64,000 nucleotides of DNA from Brachynemurus nebulosus (GCA_035578155.1 JAPWDM010000001.1:7528670-7592669), one strand, 5' to 3'. Counted from the stretch's first letter, positions 34,276 through 45,781 are shown. Notes: generated from the letters alone by a model not told the origin. Numbers and translations are program-made.

Positions 34276-36104
34276 ATGTTTACTTTTTCCTTTCTAATTT
34301 ATTGTCTGATTTAAATTTTTATTTAAGTTCAACCTCTTTTCAACCACTTTACAGATGTAGTATAGTATCAGTGCATAATTACATGTATACATATAAACAC
34401 AGCCATTATTTTTTATGTTTGGAAACATATATTATGCATGTATGTACATCTTTTTACAATGCTCTTATGTTATTTTGTTATTTATTATATTATTTACACA
34501 AAAACTTATTTCATGTAATCGTTTTAACATTTACAGTTCAACAAATGTAGCAAGTGATGTGAATTCATGTCATTCTTTAGACTAACTTGTGCTTTCGACT
34601 TAAGGACCGAACAAACCAGTACGACACACCGTAATATCACCGCAAATTGACCGAATTGCGGTCAATTTAGACACTCACACCAATCCGATCAAATCGTAAA
34701 ACTATTTAGATAAATATATAACACAAACGAAAAATGATGATACTGAAGTGACCGGACGTGACCTGCACAAAAACTTGGAAATTGTATGGAAGGGCTGTTA
34801 TACAATTTTATTATACTACTTGATCCATACCCAAACAAATAAACTCAATGTTTTGGTCAATTTGTCACGTTTTCAAGGGTTTTTTTTTATCGTCCACTTC
34901 AAAATTGATCGAATGGTAACCGTATACAAAATGTGACCGCAGTAACTAGATGGGATTGGTGTAAACACGTACATTTAAATACATGTATTGAATTGATGGT
35001 GCGGTCGGCCGTACTTCCAATGTAACGAGCTACCGTACCGGTGTGCCACACATTTCTATTGCTCATCATTACATTACGTATTGTTAAATAGTATTCATTG
35101 TATCGTAAAATCAATCACACTAATTTATTCTTCACTTAAATAGTTCAGTTGGTTTTTGTCGAAATCAACACTCTTTTAAATAGCTATAACTTCATAAATA
35201 TTGAAAATTTTAAAATTTCCTTTTGAAGACATATTCTTGATGGCCGAAACTTGGGTCGAAAAAAGGTAACGTCAAAGAAAATTTTGTTAATCGAGTTTCG
35301 TGAGAACCTACCTTAAAAGTACTTAGCTTGATGGAAATAAGTTTGAGATTACATTTGATACTCAGTTTTTAAGACAAACATGAAGAATTAAAATCAGTCA
35401 GTTCACTTTACTGCTATAATCACTTCAGATTTTTTCAAATTTTAAAGAAATTAACATTTTACCAACAAAGGAAATTTTATATAAAATAGTTTAGTACAAA
35501 ATCAAAAGTAACGCTAATACTTGTTTCAAATAATACATTTATCTATTTCTATATTTTTTTTCCATTGCACTAACAGACACAATAATATATATTTAATTCA
35601 TATTTTATGCAAGTCATTCTCAAAGAAGGGAATAAATAAAAAGGAAAAATAAAAAAAATAATATTTTAAAATATTTAAGAACCCTTCTATGTCAACAAAT
35701 GCATATAGATATGTATTTATTATTCTTTGTTGCACAATATATTATAAGTTTTATATGTTGTAATAAAATATGTAATATCAAGAGAACTGATATTAATGAT
35801 ACTGAAACTATACAAAAACGGCTAACCTACACCTAAATTCAACAATGACACTATCAAAGTTTTCTATATGTTTACATCTTTATTACCAAAGAATGAACAA
35901 TGCACCTTTATATTTTCATAACTTCAATAATTGCCACACTAACACGTATCGATAAATAAAGTATATCTAAATTATAATAAAAATTTTTATAAAATTATAA
36001 TACGTTGGGTTTGATAAATATTTATTAAACAGACCTCACTTATTGTATTAAGATTGAAATATAATATTGAGCATATCATTCTGCATACGAGCAATAATAT
36101 ATTT
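34276..36104. other. AT-rich sequence with a possible small inverted element
   Basis: ACACCAATCCGATC (34678) and GATGGGATTGGTGT (about 34951) form an inverted pair around 270 bp, and a hairpin ATTGACCG/CGGTCAAT lies at about 34646-34668. No gene seen; the frames at 34242-34550, 34748-34936 and 34899-35114 have no motif. Confidence 0.4.
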
Positions 36105-36350
36105 ACTTACTTTTAATTAAAAATCGCATAGTGATTGAAAAATTATCAAACTGGATCGGCAGGAATTCGAACCCAAGGTTCTTGATAAACAATCAAGCAC
36201 CTTACTACTAGGCCATCGATCCCTGTCTGAGAACCCTACCATTTTGATAACAAATCAATCACATATATTACTCTCTTTAATCTGAGAAGCAGCTATTACT
36301 AACAATAAGTATGACGAACTTTTATTCGTATGTATTTACATAATATGCAT
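36105..36350 (-). mobile_element. tRNA-derived SINE copy 4
   Basis: Minus-strand order: 5' block remnant (36300-36350, ACGAACTTTTATTCGTATG-like), leader with TTCTCAGATTAAAGAGAG, tRNA core 36153-36222, and a tail ending CACTATGCGATTTTTAATT. More diverged than copy 5. Confidence 0.7.
36153..36222 (-). other. tRNA-Asn(GTT)-like SINE core
   Basis: Acceptor GGATCGA/..CGATCC, anticodon stem CTTGA/TCAAG with loop TTGTTTA (GTT), and B box GGGTTCGAATTCC. Within a repeated element, so not taken as a working tRNA. Confidence 0.6.
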
Positions 36351-37434
36351 GTTGAAGAAAATACAAAAAAATTATAAATTTACTTGATGTCACCAAAAAT
36401 CAGTGAACACTAACTGTATTTTCTCTAACATAGATAAATTAACGTTTCTTCATAATCCAAACTTTATTCATTAGAGAGACTATTCTTATTTTAAATCCAT
36501 ATAAACGTACTTACTTACATAATGTTATTTAATTCAGCCTCTTTTCTGATGACGGTCGGATATTGATGACGATGTGAGAATTAAGCTTCTGTGTGGTCCC
36601 TTTTCCCCAAACGAAAAAAAATTGGTATATCGACCACCACTATAGAAATGATATTTCGTGATTTGTTCCAATATCATTCTGTGTGTTTGTAATTAAGTTA
36701 GTATCGTATATATAAACTAAATATCATTTTTATTATAATATAAATATAATAATAGTAATAAACATATATCATTTTGAAATAAAATATCATAATTAACATG
36801 ATATGTAATTTAAACTTTACCTATAATGATTACAAGTTAGTATGGGTAACAGACCTTTCCAATTAGATACTAATTTAGCCACTGTTCGTGAAACCAATAA
36901 CATTGTAGGTATAGTTAGTATGAAATATTATTTTTTGCTAATTCATTGTAGGTAATATGAATCATGGCTGGGATCGCACACTCATAGGCCTTATAGTTCA
37001 ATTAAATCAGTCAGGAGCGGCTCAAAAAAAAAAAAAAAACTACTAAAACTTTTACTCCGGCTGAAAAAACACGTTGGAGAAAGTGATAGTAATAGAACAA
37101 CAACTGAAAACCTCTTTTTTTGCTCTAACATACAAATACAATTGCTTACCTACTTCTATCGTTTGTCTATGGCTAACTCTGAGGCGACAGACCGAATGTG
37201 GATCAGGTAGTGTGATAAACCGCATTTTGAGAGTACTACATTATAAGAGATTATTCCGTGTTCGTGTCATACTTAGAATGAACTATGTACTTAAACATTT
37301 TGGTCTTCTTAGTTTCCAATAGAACTGAACAGTGCTCTATAACTTTGGTATTTGAAAGCTCTGTAATTGCTGAAAAAATATTTAATTGTATATACTATCT
37401 GTCGAGCTCAGTGGAACTACATTTAAACGGTTAA
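36351..37434. other. AT-rich sequence, no gene seen
   Basis: The 82-codon frame at 37074-37322 has somewhat balanced composition but no domain; an A16-17 tract lies at about 37024-37040. Confidence 0.4.
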
Positions 37435-38374
37435 GGGGGTATTCTGGTCTAGACGACCAAATTTTAAGTGTTTTTCCAGGCGTAATAAATAAAAAAGCTT
37501 AAACATTTTTACTATCGATTTTTTATCAGTATTTTATTAACAGTTGAGAAGTACAAAAATTTTTTTTAGAAAAGTCTATATTGGAAAAAGTACAAGCCGG
37601 CAAAGTAGGGACTCAAAAAAAAAAAGCTGCCCCTTGATTGACATGATTCCGACCCTCTCAATGGTCTGAAACACAAAATTTTAATGAATTATTAAAGAGT
37701 AAGGATGTCATTTTAATTTGACGGAAGTGATTTGAAAAAAAAATTTCGGCGAAATGGTGTCCATGTAAAAAAGAGGTTTTTTCCCTTCGCTTTTTCAGTT
37801 TCAAAAATTTTTTAAAAATAGTAAAAAAAAATTTTTAAATCCTCTCGTCCAACGGATTTTGAATATATTAAGAAGCTCTGTACAAGATTGCAAAGCAATC
37901 GGTCCGCTAGAACTTTAGATATCATTAAAATTCACATAGTGTTTGAAAAATTGTCAAACTGGATCGGCTGGAACTCGAACCCGGATCTCTTGGTTGCTAG
38001 CCAAGCGCGTTACTGAACCACTTGTTCGAGTGCCACTCCAATCCGACAATCAATCAAACACATCCTCTCTTTAACGCGAGACGCAGTTATATTTTTAATT
38101 TCAAATTTTATCGAGTGCCTGTGAAACATTATTAACGTCTGGCAAACTTTTGTTCGTACGTATCATGTCAACGGATTCAAAAAACATAGTTTCGAGAAAA
38201 ACGAGTTTGAAATTTGGAGTCTCGTTTCGAGCAGTGTGAGTCATTTATGGTGTATTATACTTACATTTTTTTAATTAGCGATCCCTGCCTCGTACAATGT
38301 TCTTCCCTCTAAACTTTGAAAATATGCACAAAAAAACAATCGATTTTCTTGAATTTCTAGACCAGAATGCATCC
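37435..38374. mobile_element. TTAA-flanked element, copy B, with SINE insertion
   Basis: The ends GGGGGTATTCTGGTCTAGA and the inverted CTAGACCAGAATGCATCC are flanked by TTAA (37431-37434 and 38375-38378). Its interior is the inverted homologue of 25416-26059. A SINE at 37925-38160 interrupts it. Without the SINE it is about 700 bp. Confidence 0.8.
37925..38160 (-). mobile_element. tRNA-derived SINE copy 5, with target duplication
   Basis: The 5-bp duplication TATCA (37920-37924 and 38161-38165) flanks the insert. The uninterrupted site is visible in copy A of the host element (GATATC...TGACATGATATC region at 25610-25625, inverted), so the boundaries are exact. The tRNA-like core (37961-38021) is 3'-proximal on the minus strand and its 5' half is degraded. 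The 5' end is truncated relative to copy 2. Confidence 0.85.
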
Positions 38375-38825
38375 TTAAGAGTAGTTTTAAGTATAGAAAA
38401 TCTGTAATAACCACACAGTGGCCACCTTATATGTATAAAACAATACTCAAAACCACCTCTGAAATCGGTAGATATCGATTATTAATAAAATACATAAATG
38501 TTAGAGAGAAAGAAAAACAGTTGTCGATTGTTTTCAATCTGTTTGTTGGTTGCCGGCGGCTCATCGGTAGAAAAAAAAACAAAACAGAAGAATTATTAAT
38601 GACTATCAGTGATGAATGATTCACTTGAATAAAATTCTTACAGTTTTTATTATTGAATTTAGTAATATGTTACTGTTGTCGGGAGCAGTTCTAAAATACG
38701 TACGATTCCAATCCGCTTTTTTAAAAAATTAATTTTAATTAATGTCGAGCATGTTAAATTAATAAAAATTACCGAAATAGGATTATTATAGTTTCTATTA
38801 ACATATACATACATGTATATCTTAA
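38375..38825. other. AT-rich spacer
   Basis: The overlapping frames on both strands at 38427-38624 mirror each other and have no motif. Confidence 0.4.
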
Positions 38826-38885
38826 CCCTTTGCACTCGAACCATATTTTAGTATGGGTACTCAGCTACACGACAGTAGTTTTAAT

Positions 38886-38957
38886 AAAAAATTCGTCAAG
38901 TGCGTGTTTTTTGACACGCACTAAGTTAGGCCTTCTCAGAGGACTTGACGAATTTTT
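38886..38957 (-). repeat. Hairpin unit, copy c
   Basis: It contains the stem CAAGTGCGTGT / ACACGCACT-type core (loop enlarged to TTTTTG) and is itself bounded by the inverted words AAAAAATTCGTCAAG and CTTGACGAATTTTTT. It belongs to the family at 25108. Confidence 0.55.
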
Positions 38958-38984
38958 TTCATTATTTTAAAATATTTTGTTACC

Positions 38985-40520
38985 TTAAATCATAGATACC
39001 AGCGAAACACAATTCGATATCGATAATGGAAAGGCTGGGAAACTTAAAATTTGAAAAAATTCAATTTTTTCAAATTTTTTTTTTATCATTTTGTGTGTCT
39101 GCGTTTGTATGAACTTTTGAGTGCATATTTCGATAAAATAGACCAAAATAAACAATAGACCAAAACCAATGTTAACTTTGTACTATTGGTAACATGCAAG
39201 GACATGTACGGGTGGTGTTTATTGTTATCATAATAAATGTACCTGACATTCAGCTACCCAAATAACATATTGGTTTAAACATCTGTTATACTTCGTAAAT
39301 ATACCTTTTGTCCCGTTAGATGGGTCAAATCGAATACTGTAGGTCGAGGCAAGAGTAGGTGGTGAGGTTAGTTAAAGTTAGGTTAGTTTAGTTAGTTTTG
39401 ACAATATACTTCGACTTTTATATAAAAACTAGATGGTGAAATTAGTTAAGGTTAGGTTAGTTTAGGTAGTTTTGACAATATACTTCGACTTTGATATAAA
39501 ATCTAGATGGTGAGATTAGTTAAGGTTAGGTTAGTTTCGGTAGTTTTGACAATATACTTCAACTTTGAGACACATGCTTGCAAAATAAAAAAAATCTAAA
39601 AAAATTGAATTTCTTCAAGTTTAACAAGTTTCCCAGCATTTTCAGTAACGATATCGAGTTGTAGTATTTTTTTTAACTAATCCCCCATAGCAATGAACAT
39701 TAAAAAAATCATTAAAATCGAATCATTAGTTTTTCTTTTAGAGCCAAAAATAGGTGGAGCCGTGCTTCTGCATATACTTCGACTTTGTTATAAAAACTAG
39801 GTGGTGAGGTTAGTTAAAGTTAGGTTAGTTTAGGTAGTTTTGACAATACACTTCGACTTTGATATAAAAACTAGATGGTGAGATTAGTTAAGGTTAGGTT
39901 AGTTTAGGTAGCTTTGACAATATACTTCGACTTTGACACATGCTTATAAAATAAAAAAAGAAATCTAAAAAAATTGAATTTTTTCAAATTTAACAAGTTT
40001 CCCAGCATTTTCAGTAACGATATCGAGTTGTAGTATTTTTTTTAATTAATCTGCCATAGCAATGAACATTAAAAGAAAAAATCATTAAAATCGGATCATT
40101 AGTTTTTCTTTTAGAGCTAAGAATAGGTGGAGCCGTGCTTCTACATATACTTCGACTTTATTATAAAAACTAGGTGGTGAGGTTAGTTAAAGTTAGGTAA
40201 GTTTAGTTAGTTTTGACAATATACTTCGACTTTGATATAAAAACTAGATGGTGAGATTAGTTAAGGTTAGGTTAGTTTAGGTAGTTTTGACAATATACTT
40301 CGACTTTGACATACATGCATACAAAATAAAAAAAGAAATCTTAAAAAATAGAATTTTTTTAAATTTAACAACAGTTTCCCAGCATTTTCAATAACAATAT
40401 CGAGTTGTAGTATTTTTTTAACTAATCCGCCATAGCAATGAACATTTAAAAAAATCATTAAAATCGGAATATTAGTTTTTCTTTTGGAGCCAAAAATTGG
40501 TGCATAATTACCAAATGCAA
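38985..40520. repeat. Hierarchical tandem repeat (75-bp unit inside 373-bp unit)
   Basis: A unit of about 75 bp (ACTAGATGGTGAGATTAGTT, AAGGTTAGGTTAGTTTAGG, TAGTTTTGACAATATACTTC) is repeated two or three times within a higher unit of about 373 bp. The higher unit adds AAATTGAATTTTTTCAA, GTTTCCCAGCATTTTC and GATATCGAGTTGTAGT. Equivalent points lie at 39761 and 40134. An inverted fragment of the same unit lies at 38990-39075. It contains degenerate TTAGG words. Confidence 0.85.
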
Positions 40521-41058
40521 TATTAAATATGAAAAATTTATTCATAACTACGTCATTGATTATAGTATACATTAATATACTTCCAAAGACCTATCGATGA
40601 ATAAAAGAATTCAGGGATTCCCACGCACCTGCTGGGCTGGAATACAAAAACCTATCGGCGCAACAAACGCTCAAAATTCTATATCTTAGTTAGATTTACT
40701 CCAATTTGTTTCAAATTTTGACACAACAATCTTAAAATGTTGTCCAATCATATGAAAGTATAAAAAAGAGAAAAAAAAATTAAATTCATTACCATCCCCT
40801 TAAGGTTAAAGCAAATTTTTCCGGTGGAGTAGACATGTCGATTCATTAAAAAAAAAATCGATTTCCGATTCGATTGGAATCGAGTGGGCTGGAATCGGTT
40901 CTCGATTAAATCGATGATTAAAAGATCGATATTTAATTATTCGATTCGGTAGTCGATTATTTTGAAATATGCTTAATAAAAACAGAAAACATTATTGATA
41001 ACGAATTAGTAGAGGTAGAAGTAATTTTTATATCAATAAATTAAACTTATTCAAGAAA

Positions 41059-41442
41059 TCAGGATGTGTACGTCGCGGGATAATATCTTTTCCACATATG
41101 TTGCCCCACCGTCCATATTCGTAACAATTCCGGATGGGATGATTTGACTGCTACCGGAATTCGTTTCCAAAGGTATTTGACATTACATCTACAAAATTAA
41201 ATTTATTCGGTCAAAAAATTTAAACATTTTTAGTAATTACTAAAAAAAAATACTTACAAATCATGCTGATATAAGTACGCAGCTAATAATTAAGCATATA
41301 TTTGCGCTGATGGGTGTTATTTTGTGCCTGAAATATAACCAAATTTTAATTTTATACTTTGAGAATTTACGAAATATCATACCCATGCTTCCAATTCTTG
41401 TTTTTCTAAATCGTCGACTAATTTTTCAATATTTAATGTCAT
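41059..41442 (-). pseudogene. CSN8: COP9 signalosome subunit 8 (CSN8), 5' gene fragment with introns
   Basis: CSN8 is a PCI-family subunit of the COP9 signalosome, which removes NEDD8 from cullin ligases. Three exons can be read on the minus strand. Exon 1 (41383-41442) gives MTLNIEKLVDDLEKQELEAW. An intron of 55 nt (GTATGA...TTTCAG) follows. Exon 2 (41258-41327) gives LLAAYLYQHD, preceded by SAQIYA and a TAA that stands where the family has Gln. A second intron of 69 nt (GTAAGT...TTGTAG) follows. Exon 3 (41059-41188) gives LCNVKYLWKRIPVAVKSSHP, ELLRIWTVGQHMWKR, YYPATYTS and a stop. The KYLWKRIP..VKS...EL..IW.VGQ..W.R.YP..Y series is the conserved N-terminal half of CSN8 (whole family about 200 residues). 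The exon 2/3 junction is in frame. Exon 1 and exon 2 do not join in frame, exon 2 has a stop, and the C-terminal half is missing, so it is a broken partial copy. Retained introns and upstream TATA-like sequence exclude a retrocopy. Confidence 0.85.
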
Positions 41443-42793
41443 TTCTGATTACTTTTGTACAATTTTGTATTTTATAAACTGACAGCAATAAGCTGTCAAA
41501 TAATTTTCGTATTTTCGTGGACGGTGTTGCCATCTATTCGTCACTTAAAATACTACATATGAAATATAAAATAAGTTAGAGATCATTTCAAATTGCTTGA
41601 CCCTTTTTCTTATGTAAATTCAATAGTAACAAGGTCCAGTCCATTTGAAAGAAACTCTACATAAGTATATGTATATGTATGTCTTGTATTATGTATATCC
41701 ACATTTAGATGATATAAGTTAGTTGTCCTTTAAAATATTATAAAAATCACACCGACAGTTGCTTTTTGAATACATAAAATGTATAAAAAATAATATTTCC
41801 TGTCTATTTCATGAGGGTTTTAAAAACCGCAATAGAACATTAATTACTTAGTAGCCCTAGTAGTAAATTTAAAGATATTTCTAAATTGCTGACAGTAAGA
41901 ACGCACTATGTAAACTAGACGTTAGCAAAATTATACATACAACGATACATATGTATAATATAGTAATATTTATATTTCTAACATTGCACAGACTACATGT
42001 TAATGACAAACAAGTAAGAGATTATATATACAATTGATAAAGTTAATATACAACAAGCAAGAGCACAATATAATTGTTTGTCAAAAAAAAAAAAATTAGC
42101 TTTCTTTTATGAAAACGCAAAATTGCTGTAGTCATTTTTTCTTTATGTATTCTTCACATATAATGGTGAAAGTGTTAATTTATGATTTTTGGCTGGTTTT
42201 TATTTTTTAAGTACAGTGAATATACACCCCTCTAGTATATGCATGTGCAACTCATTAATTATTTTTTTATATTTTATTATTATTATTACCGATTCCCCCT
42301 CTCTCAAATTTTTATAACAGACCAAAGTTATAAGGCTTCTTCGAAGGCCTAAAAATTGTAATACATCAAAGCTAAATATTTTAAACAAAAGTAATTTACT
42401 TACATATTTTATTTTTATTTGCATATTACAAACATTATATTTTAATATTAAATTTTATAATTTTCCTTAGTGTAATATCTGAAGTAAAGAATAGGACGGC
42501 GCCTGAGAGGCGCCTTTCGAGTGCAAAGGGTATTTATTGTGTCGCCGTGGCGGCGCCAATCGAGTGCAAAGGGTTAAACGTCGATGCTATTAAAAAATAT
42601 AGTTATACTATTTTTTTTATTTTCGAAAACTTATAAAATACACTCTCTACAATAAATGAATAATAAAACCATTTTCAAACCATTATTTACAAATTAAATA
42701 AGTTGAAGTATATAAAATAACTTCAGAAACTGGTCAACCAACCCACAGCGTTTCACTTTGAATTCTATTACAAAATTTTTCTGGATCACCACC

Positions 42794-43032
42794 CAGGTCC
42801 GAATTTACGTTTGAGAAGCCCCTAGTCACTTCTCATGTGAAGGCCCCTGAGTACTTCTGTGGAGGCCTCTCGCAGGGGGATAAAAAAATTAAAGAAATAA
42901 TACATCAAAAAACTCCTCGCCTCCCTATTGTACTTCTGTTTTGAGGGATACATTATCAGTTTTGTGGAAACCCCTATTGTGTGAGGGCCCTAGAGCACGT
43001 GCCCCAAATGTTCTTATGTAAATCTGGATCTG
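42794..43032. mobile_element. hAT MITE
   Basis: The ends CAGGTCCGAATTTACG and the inverted TGTAAATCTGGATCTG are flanked by an 8-bp duplication with one mismatch (TCACCACC at 42786-42793, TCACCAGC at 43033-43040). No coding content. Confidence 0.88.
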
Positions 43033-43149
43033 TCACCAGCGTCGTAAATAGAAGTTTCAAAAAAATGATGTCTAAGATGTTACTGAATTTATTATACTAG
43101 TTACACTTACAATTAGTCTGGTAGAAACATTTTCAAATGCACACATCTA

Positions 43150-43398
43150 TAGCGCCGGATTTACCCTAAGTGCCGCCTAGGGTAGTGTAAAAAATGTCGC
43201 CATTGCCGTTCCTTAAAAAGAAAAAAATCTACTTTTCTAAAAATCTAAAAACTTTTCCTACCTTTTTCTGGAACTTTTTCCTACAAAAAATTTGGTGACG
43301 AGGAAAAAACCTCAAATTTGAACTTTTGCTGCCCTCTTCTAAAAATTTGCCGCCCCTAGGCCATGGCCTAGGTAGGCCTAGTGGCTGATACGGCCCTG
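43150..43398. mobile_element. hAT MITE (CAGAGCCGGATTTA family)
   Basis: The left end TAGCGCCGGATTTACCCTAAG and the right end inverted CAGGGCCGTATCAGCCAC belong to the family at 33017. The flanking 8-mers CACATCTA and CACATATC match imperfectly, so the target duplication has decayed. Confidence 0.75.
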
Positions 43399-43767
43399 CA
43401 CATATCTACACTCTAAAAACTTGGAAGTTAGAAAACCAAATAGAATTAAAAGTATAAATGAATAGTCTGCGCGACAGATCGATTAACTCCATAAAAAGGT
43501 GACAAACTGTGATGAAATAATAAAATTAATGCACATACTTTTTTTTTTAATTTGCCTGTGGTCAAGACAAATTTGTACGCTTAAATTTGCAAGAATTAAA
43601 AAGTGGAGTTACTCGCGATTTGTCTTGTGAACCATTCAAATATAGGCCACGATCAATTATTCATTTAAAATTAATAGGAATAAAAATAATTTCCTTTCAC
43701 ATCCGGTCACCACTCAAATAAATAAATGTAACAGTGTATGTTAAAATTTATAAAAGTATTTTTCTAG

Positions 43768-43891
43768 TATATTGTGCAAAAAGTGCGGGAAATTGTCGAT
43801 TGCCCACGAAAGCGAAGTTGAGCGCACTCACTTCGTTCGTGCGCTCATTCGCTTGAGTGGGCAATCGACAATCCCGCACGAGTTGCATATA
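43768..43891. repeat. GC-rich hairpin of about 124 nt
   Basis: The arms GTGCGGG..ATTGTCGATTGCCCAC and GTGGGCAATCGACAAT.CCCGCAC (core 43783-43879) pair nearly perfectly. Inner stems are AAGCGAA/TTCGCTT and TGAGCGCA/TGCGCTCA, and outer flanks GTATATTG / GCATATAC pair as well. It is strikingly GC-rich against AT-rich surroundings. The CACTTCGTTCG-type centre resembles known transposon termini. Confidence 0.75.
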
Positions 43892-44334
43892 CTATTTTTT
43901 ATTACGAATTTCACATACTTTTTTCTATTATTATCACTATTTTTGACATTTTTTTATTTTTTAAAATAATATTTTTGAGTGTTCGTCTTTTATTTCTGAA
44001 TTAAATATTGTTTAAATTATTGTTTGAATTAAATATTGTTTAAAGTTTACTTTCCGCACGCAAAAAAGTATGTGGGAAGAGTACAGTGGGTAAACAGCTA
44101 TTTTGCGTACAGAAATGTGTGCGCCAAGTTAGTACTTCTCCCGCATGAGTAATAAAAAATTATTAACAACATTAACAAATTTGATTAACTTACTATCTTT
44201 CGAAAACTTATTTACATCCACCGATATATTTATCAGTTTCTTTTTCTTTTGTTTTATATCGACGTCTTTTTTTTTATATGTTAACAAATAAAATCGTTAT
44301 TGTTCTTTGTTTTATTTCATGTACCTCACCTCAG
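43892..44334. other. AT-rich spacer with a second weak inverted repeat
   Basis: TATGTGGGAAGAGTAC (about 44068) and GTACTTCTCCCGCAT (about 44132) form an imperfect inverted pair related in style to the hairpin at 43768. No gene seen. Confidence 0.4.
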
Positions 44335-44364
44335 TTACCACCCGGAACGCCAGTCAAAGATTGA
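44335..44364 (+). CDS. Candidate terminal exon (very short, weak)
   Basis: A good 3' splice-like site (TTTGTTTTATTTCATGTACC, then TCACCTCAG) is followed by codons reading LPPGTPVKD and a stop. Nothing else supports it. Confidence 0.12.
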   Translation, partial: LPPGTPVKD

Positions 44365-44685
44365 TGATAATATTAATAATAATATTTTTATAATCCTATT
44401 ACTTACATATTCCATATATGCACATATCAATAATATTTGACCTTATTCTTTAATAAAATTTATTAAATAATAATTTAGTGTTCCAATTCCCCAATAAGCT
44501 CTCAATAATGCCGTACTTCTACATCTCTGTAAGGGGTTAATACAAATTAAAAATTTCGTTTATTTATGTATGAAAAAAACTGTGGTAATTGCAGTATGAA
44601 CAGTTTTACTACATATCGACACAATTTGTGTGTTCTTTGATTGAAACAAAGAAAAAAAGTCTTTGCATCAAAAAAGTTCTGAAAA
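44365..44685. other. AT-rich spacer
   Basis: Nothing recognised. Confidence 0.4.
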
Positions 44686-44817
44686 TTAAAACTCGGTAAG
44701 ATTAAGTTCGTATACTCTCAGATACACCTTAACCTTGATTGGCGAGAAATGAATAAATTCCACGACTTTCACCTCCAAAAAATTGTACTTTTCTCTCTTT
44801 CTATTTGTTTTCTTTAA
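44686..44817 (-). CDS. Candidate terminal exon, minus strand (weak)
   Basis: On the minus strand a strong 3' splice-like site (CGATTTTTTTCTGTAG) is followed at once by 43 open codons ending in a stop. The middle reads VKVVEFIHFSPIKVKVYLRV. The beta-like hydrophobic alternation and G/C-containing third positions are mildly coding-like. No family recognised. Confidence 0.18.
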   Translation of the reverse strand, partial: LKKTNRKREKYNFLEVKVVEFIHFSPIKVKVYLRVYELNLTEF

Positions 44818-45781
44818 CTACAGAAAAAAATCGATTCAAATTGATTAAAAAAAAATTTTATTCGAAAAAACAAAATTAAAGAAATTATATCTTTGAAAGA
44901 AGAAATGGTTTTGAGGGTAAAGGTATATATTTTAATACAAAATTAAAAATATGTCTAGTAGTTATTTAAATGTCTAGTATTGTTTTATTGTTTTCTCAAA
45001 AATCAGATTTATTTAGAACTTTGAATATATTTAGTTTGTAAATTGGTATTAAAAACCATTGACACTGTTAATTTTTCAAAATCATTATGACAGTAAACAG
45101 TTCTTCCTGTCTTAGTTATTATTATCATGTATTTTGTGCCCTATTTTAAACATTTATAAAATAAAAATAGAAATATTTAAATTGGCGTGAGTAAAGAGAA
45201 TTACATTATTCACACTAATTTTGTATACTTGCTTCTATTAATATGTCATATCCTGATCATCTGCCTTACTACACATTACAATAAGTAATTAGGTATATAT
45301 TTTAATCAGTTCTGTTACTAGATGCATGCATCAAGACAATTTTTCGTTGTATGCAAGAGAAATATAATTATTTTGATATTTTAAAAATTTTACTTAGAAG
45401 CTCAATATTTCGTAAGCGAGGCTTAAAAATTAAAATTAGTAAAAAGTAAAAACGGTGTCACACAGGATGCGGTATATAGAAAAGAGTTTTCATCCCTATT
45501 TTCCAAAATACGGGAAAATACCTCAAGAAATTAAGTGCAATCGTTACCTATAACATGAAGGTGGAAATTTTAATTTTCATAGGTCCAAAGATGTGGAAAT
45601 TATAGGACTGATGAAGAAATAATGATAAATTTTTCACTACGAACCCAAAAAACAACTATACTGCAACAGAGTTCATTCACTTTAGTAGAAAAAATATATC
45701 TGGTTCAAAACTTTTTTAAAAATTTGGTAGTATCTTCTGAAATATAATCTTTAGAAATTTAAAGGTCATTTTCTGAATTGA
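44818..45781. other. AT-rich sequence, no gene seen
   Basis: Nothing recognised. Confidence 0.4.

Larger units (their letters stand above)
38826..42573. mobile_element. piggyBac-type element with captured sequence
   Basis: The ends CCCTTTGCACTCGA are perfectly inverted at 38826 and 42573, each flanked outward by TTAA (38822-38825 and 42574-42577), the piggyBac target. The right end carries a second inner copy (about 42518-42532) in a GC-rich setting (GGCGCC words). Within its 3.75 kb lie a hairpin unit (38886-38957), a hierarchical tandem array (38985-40520) and an intron-bearing CSN8 fragment (41059-41442, minus). No transposase was seen. An alternative is two independent insertions that happen to face outward. 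Confidence 0.7.

Noticed and set aside
39340..40560. Interstitial telomere array
   Set aside because: Only two or three degenerate TTAGG words occur per 75-bp unit; there is no true run of TTAGG.
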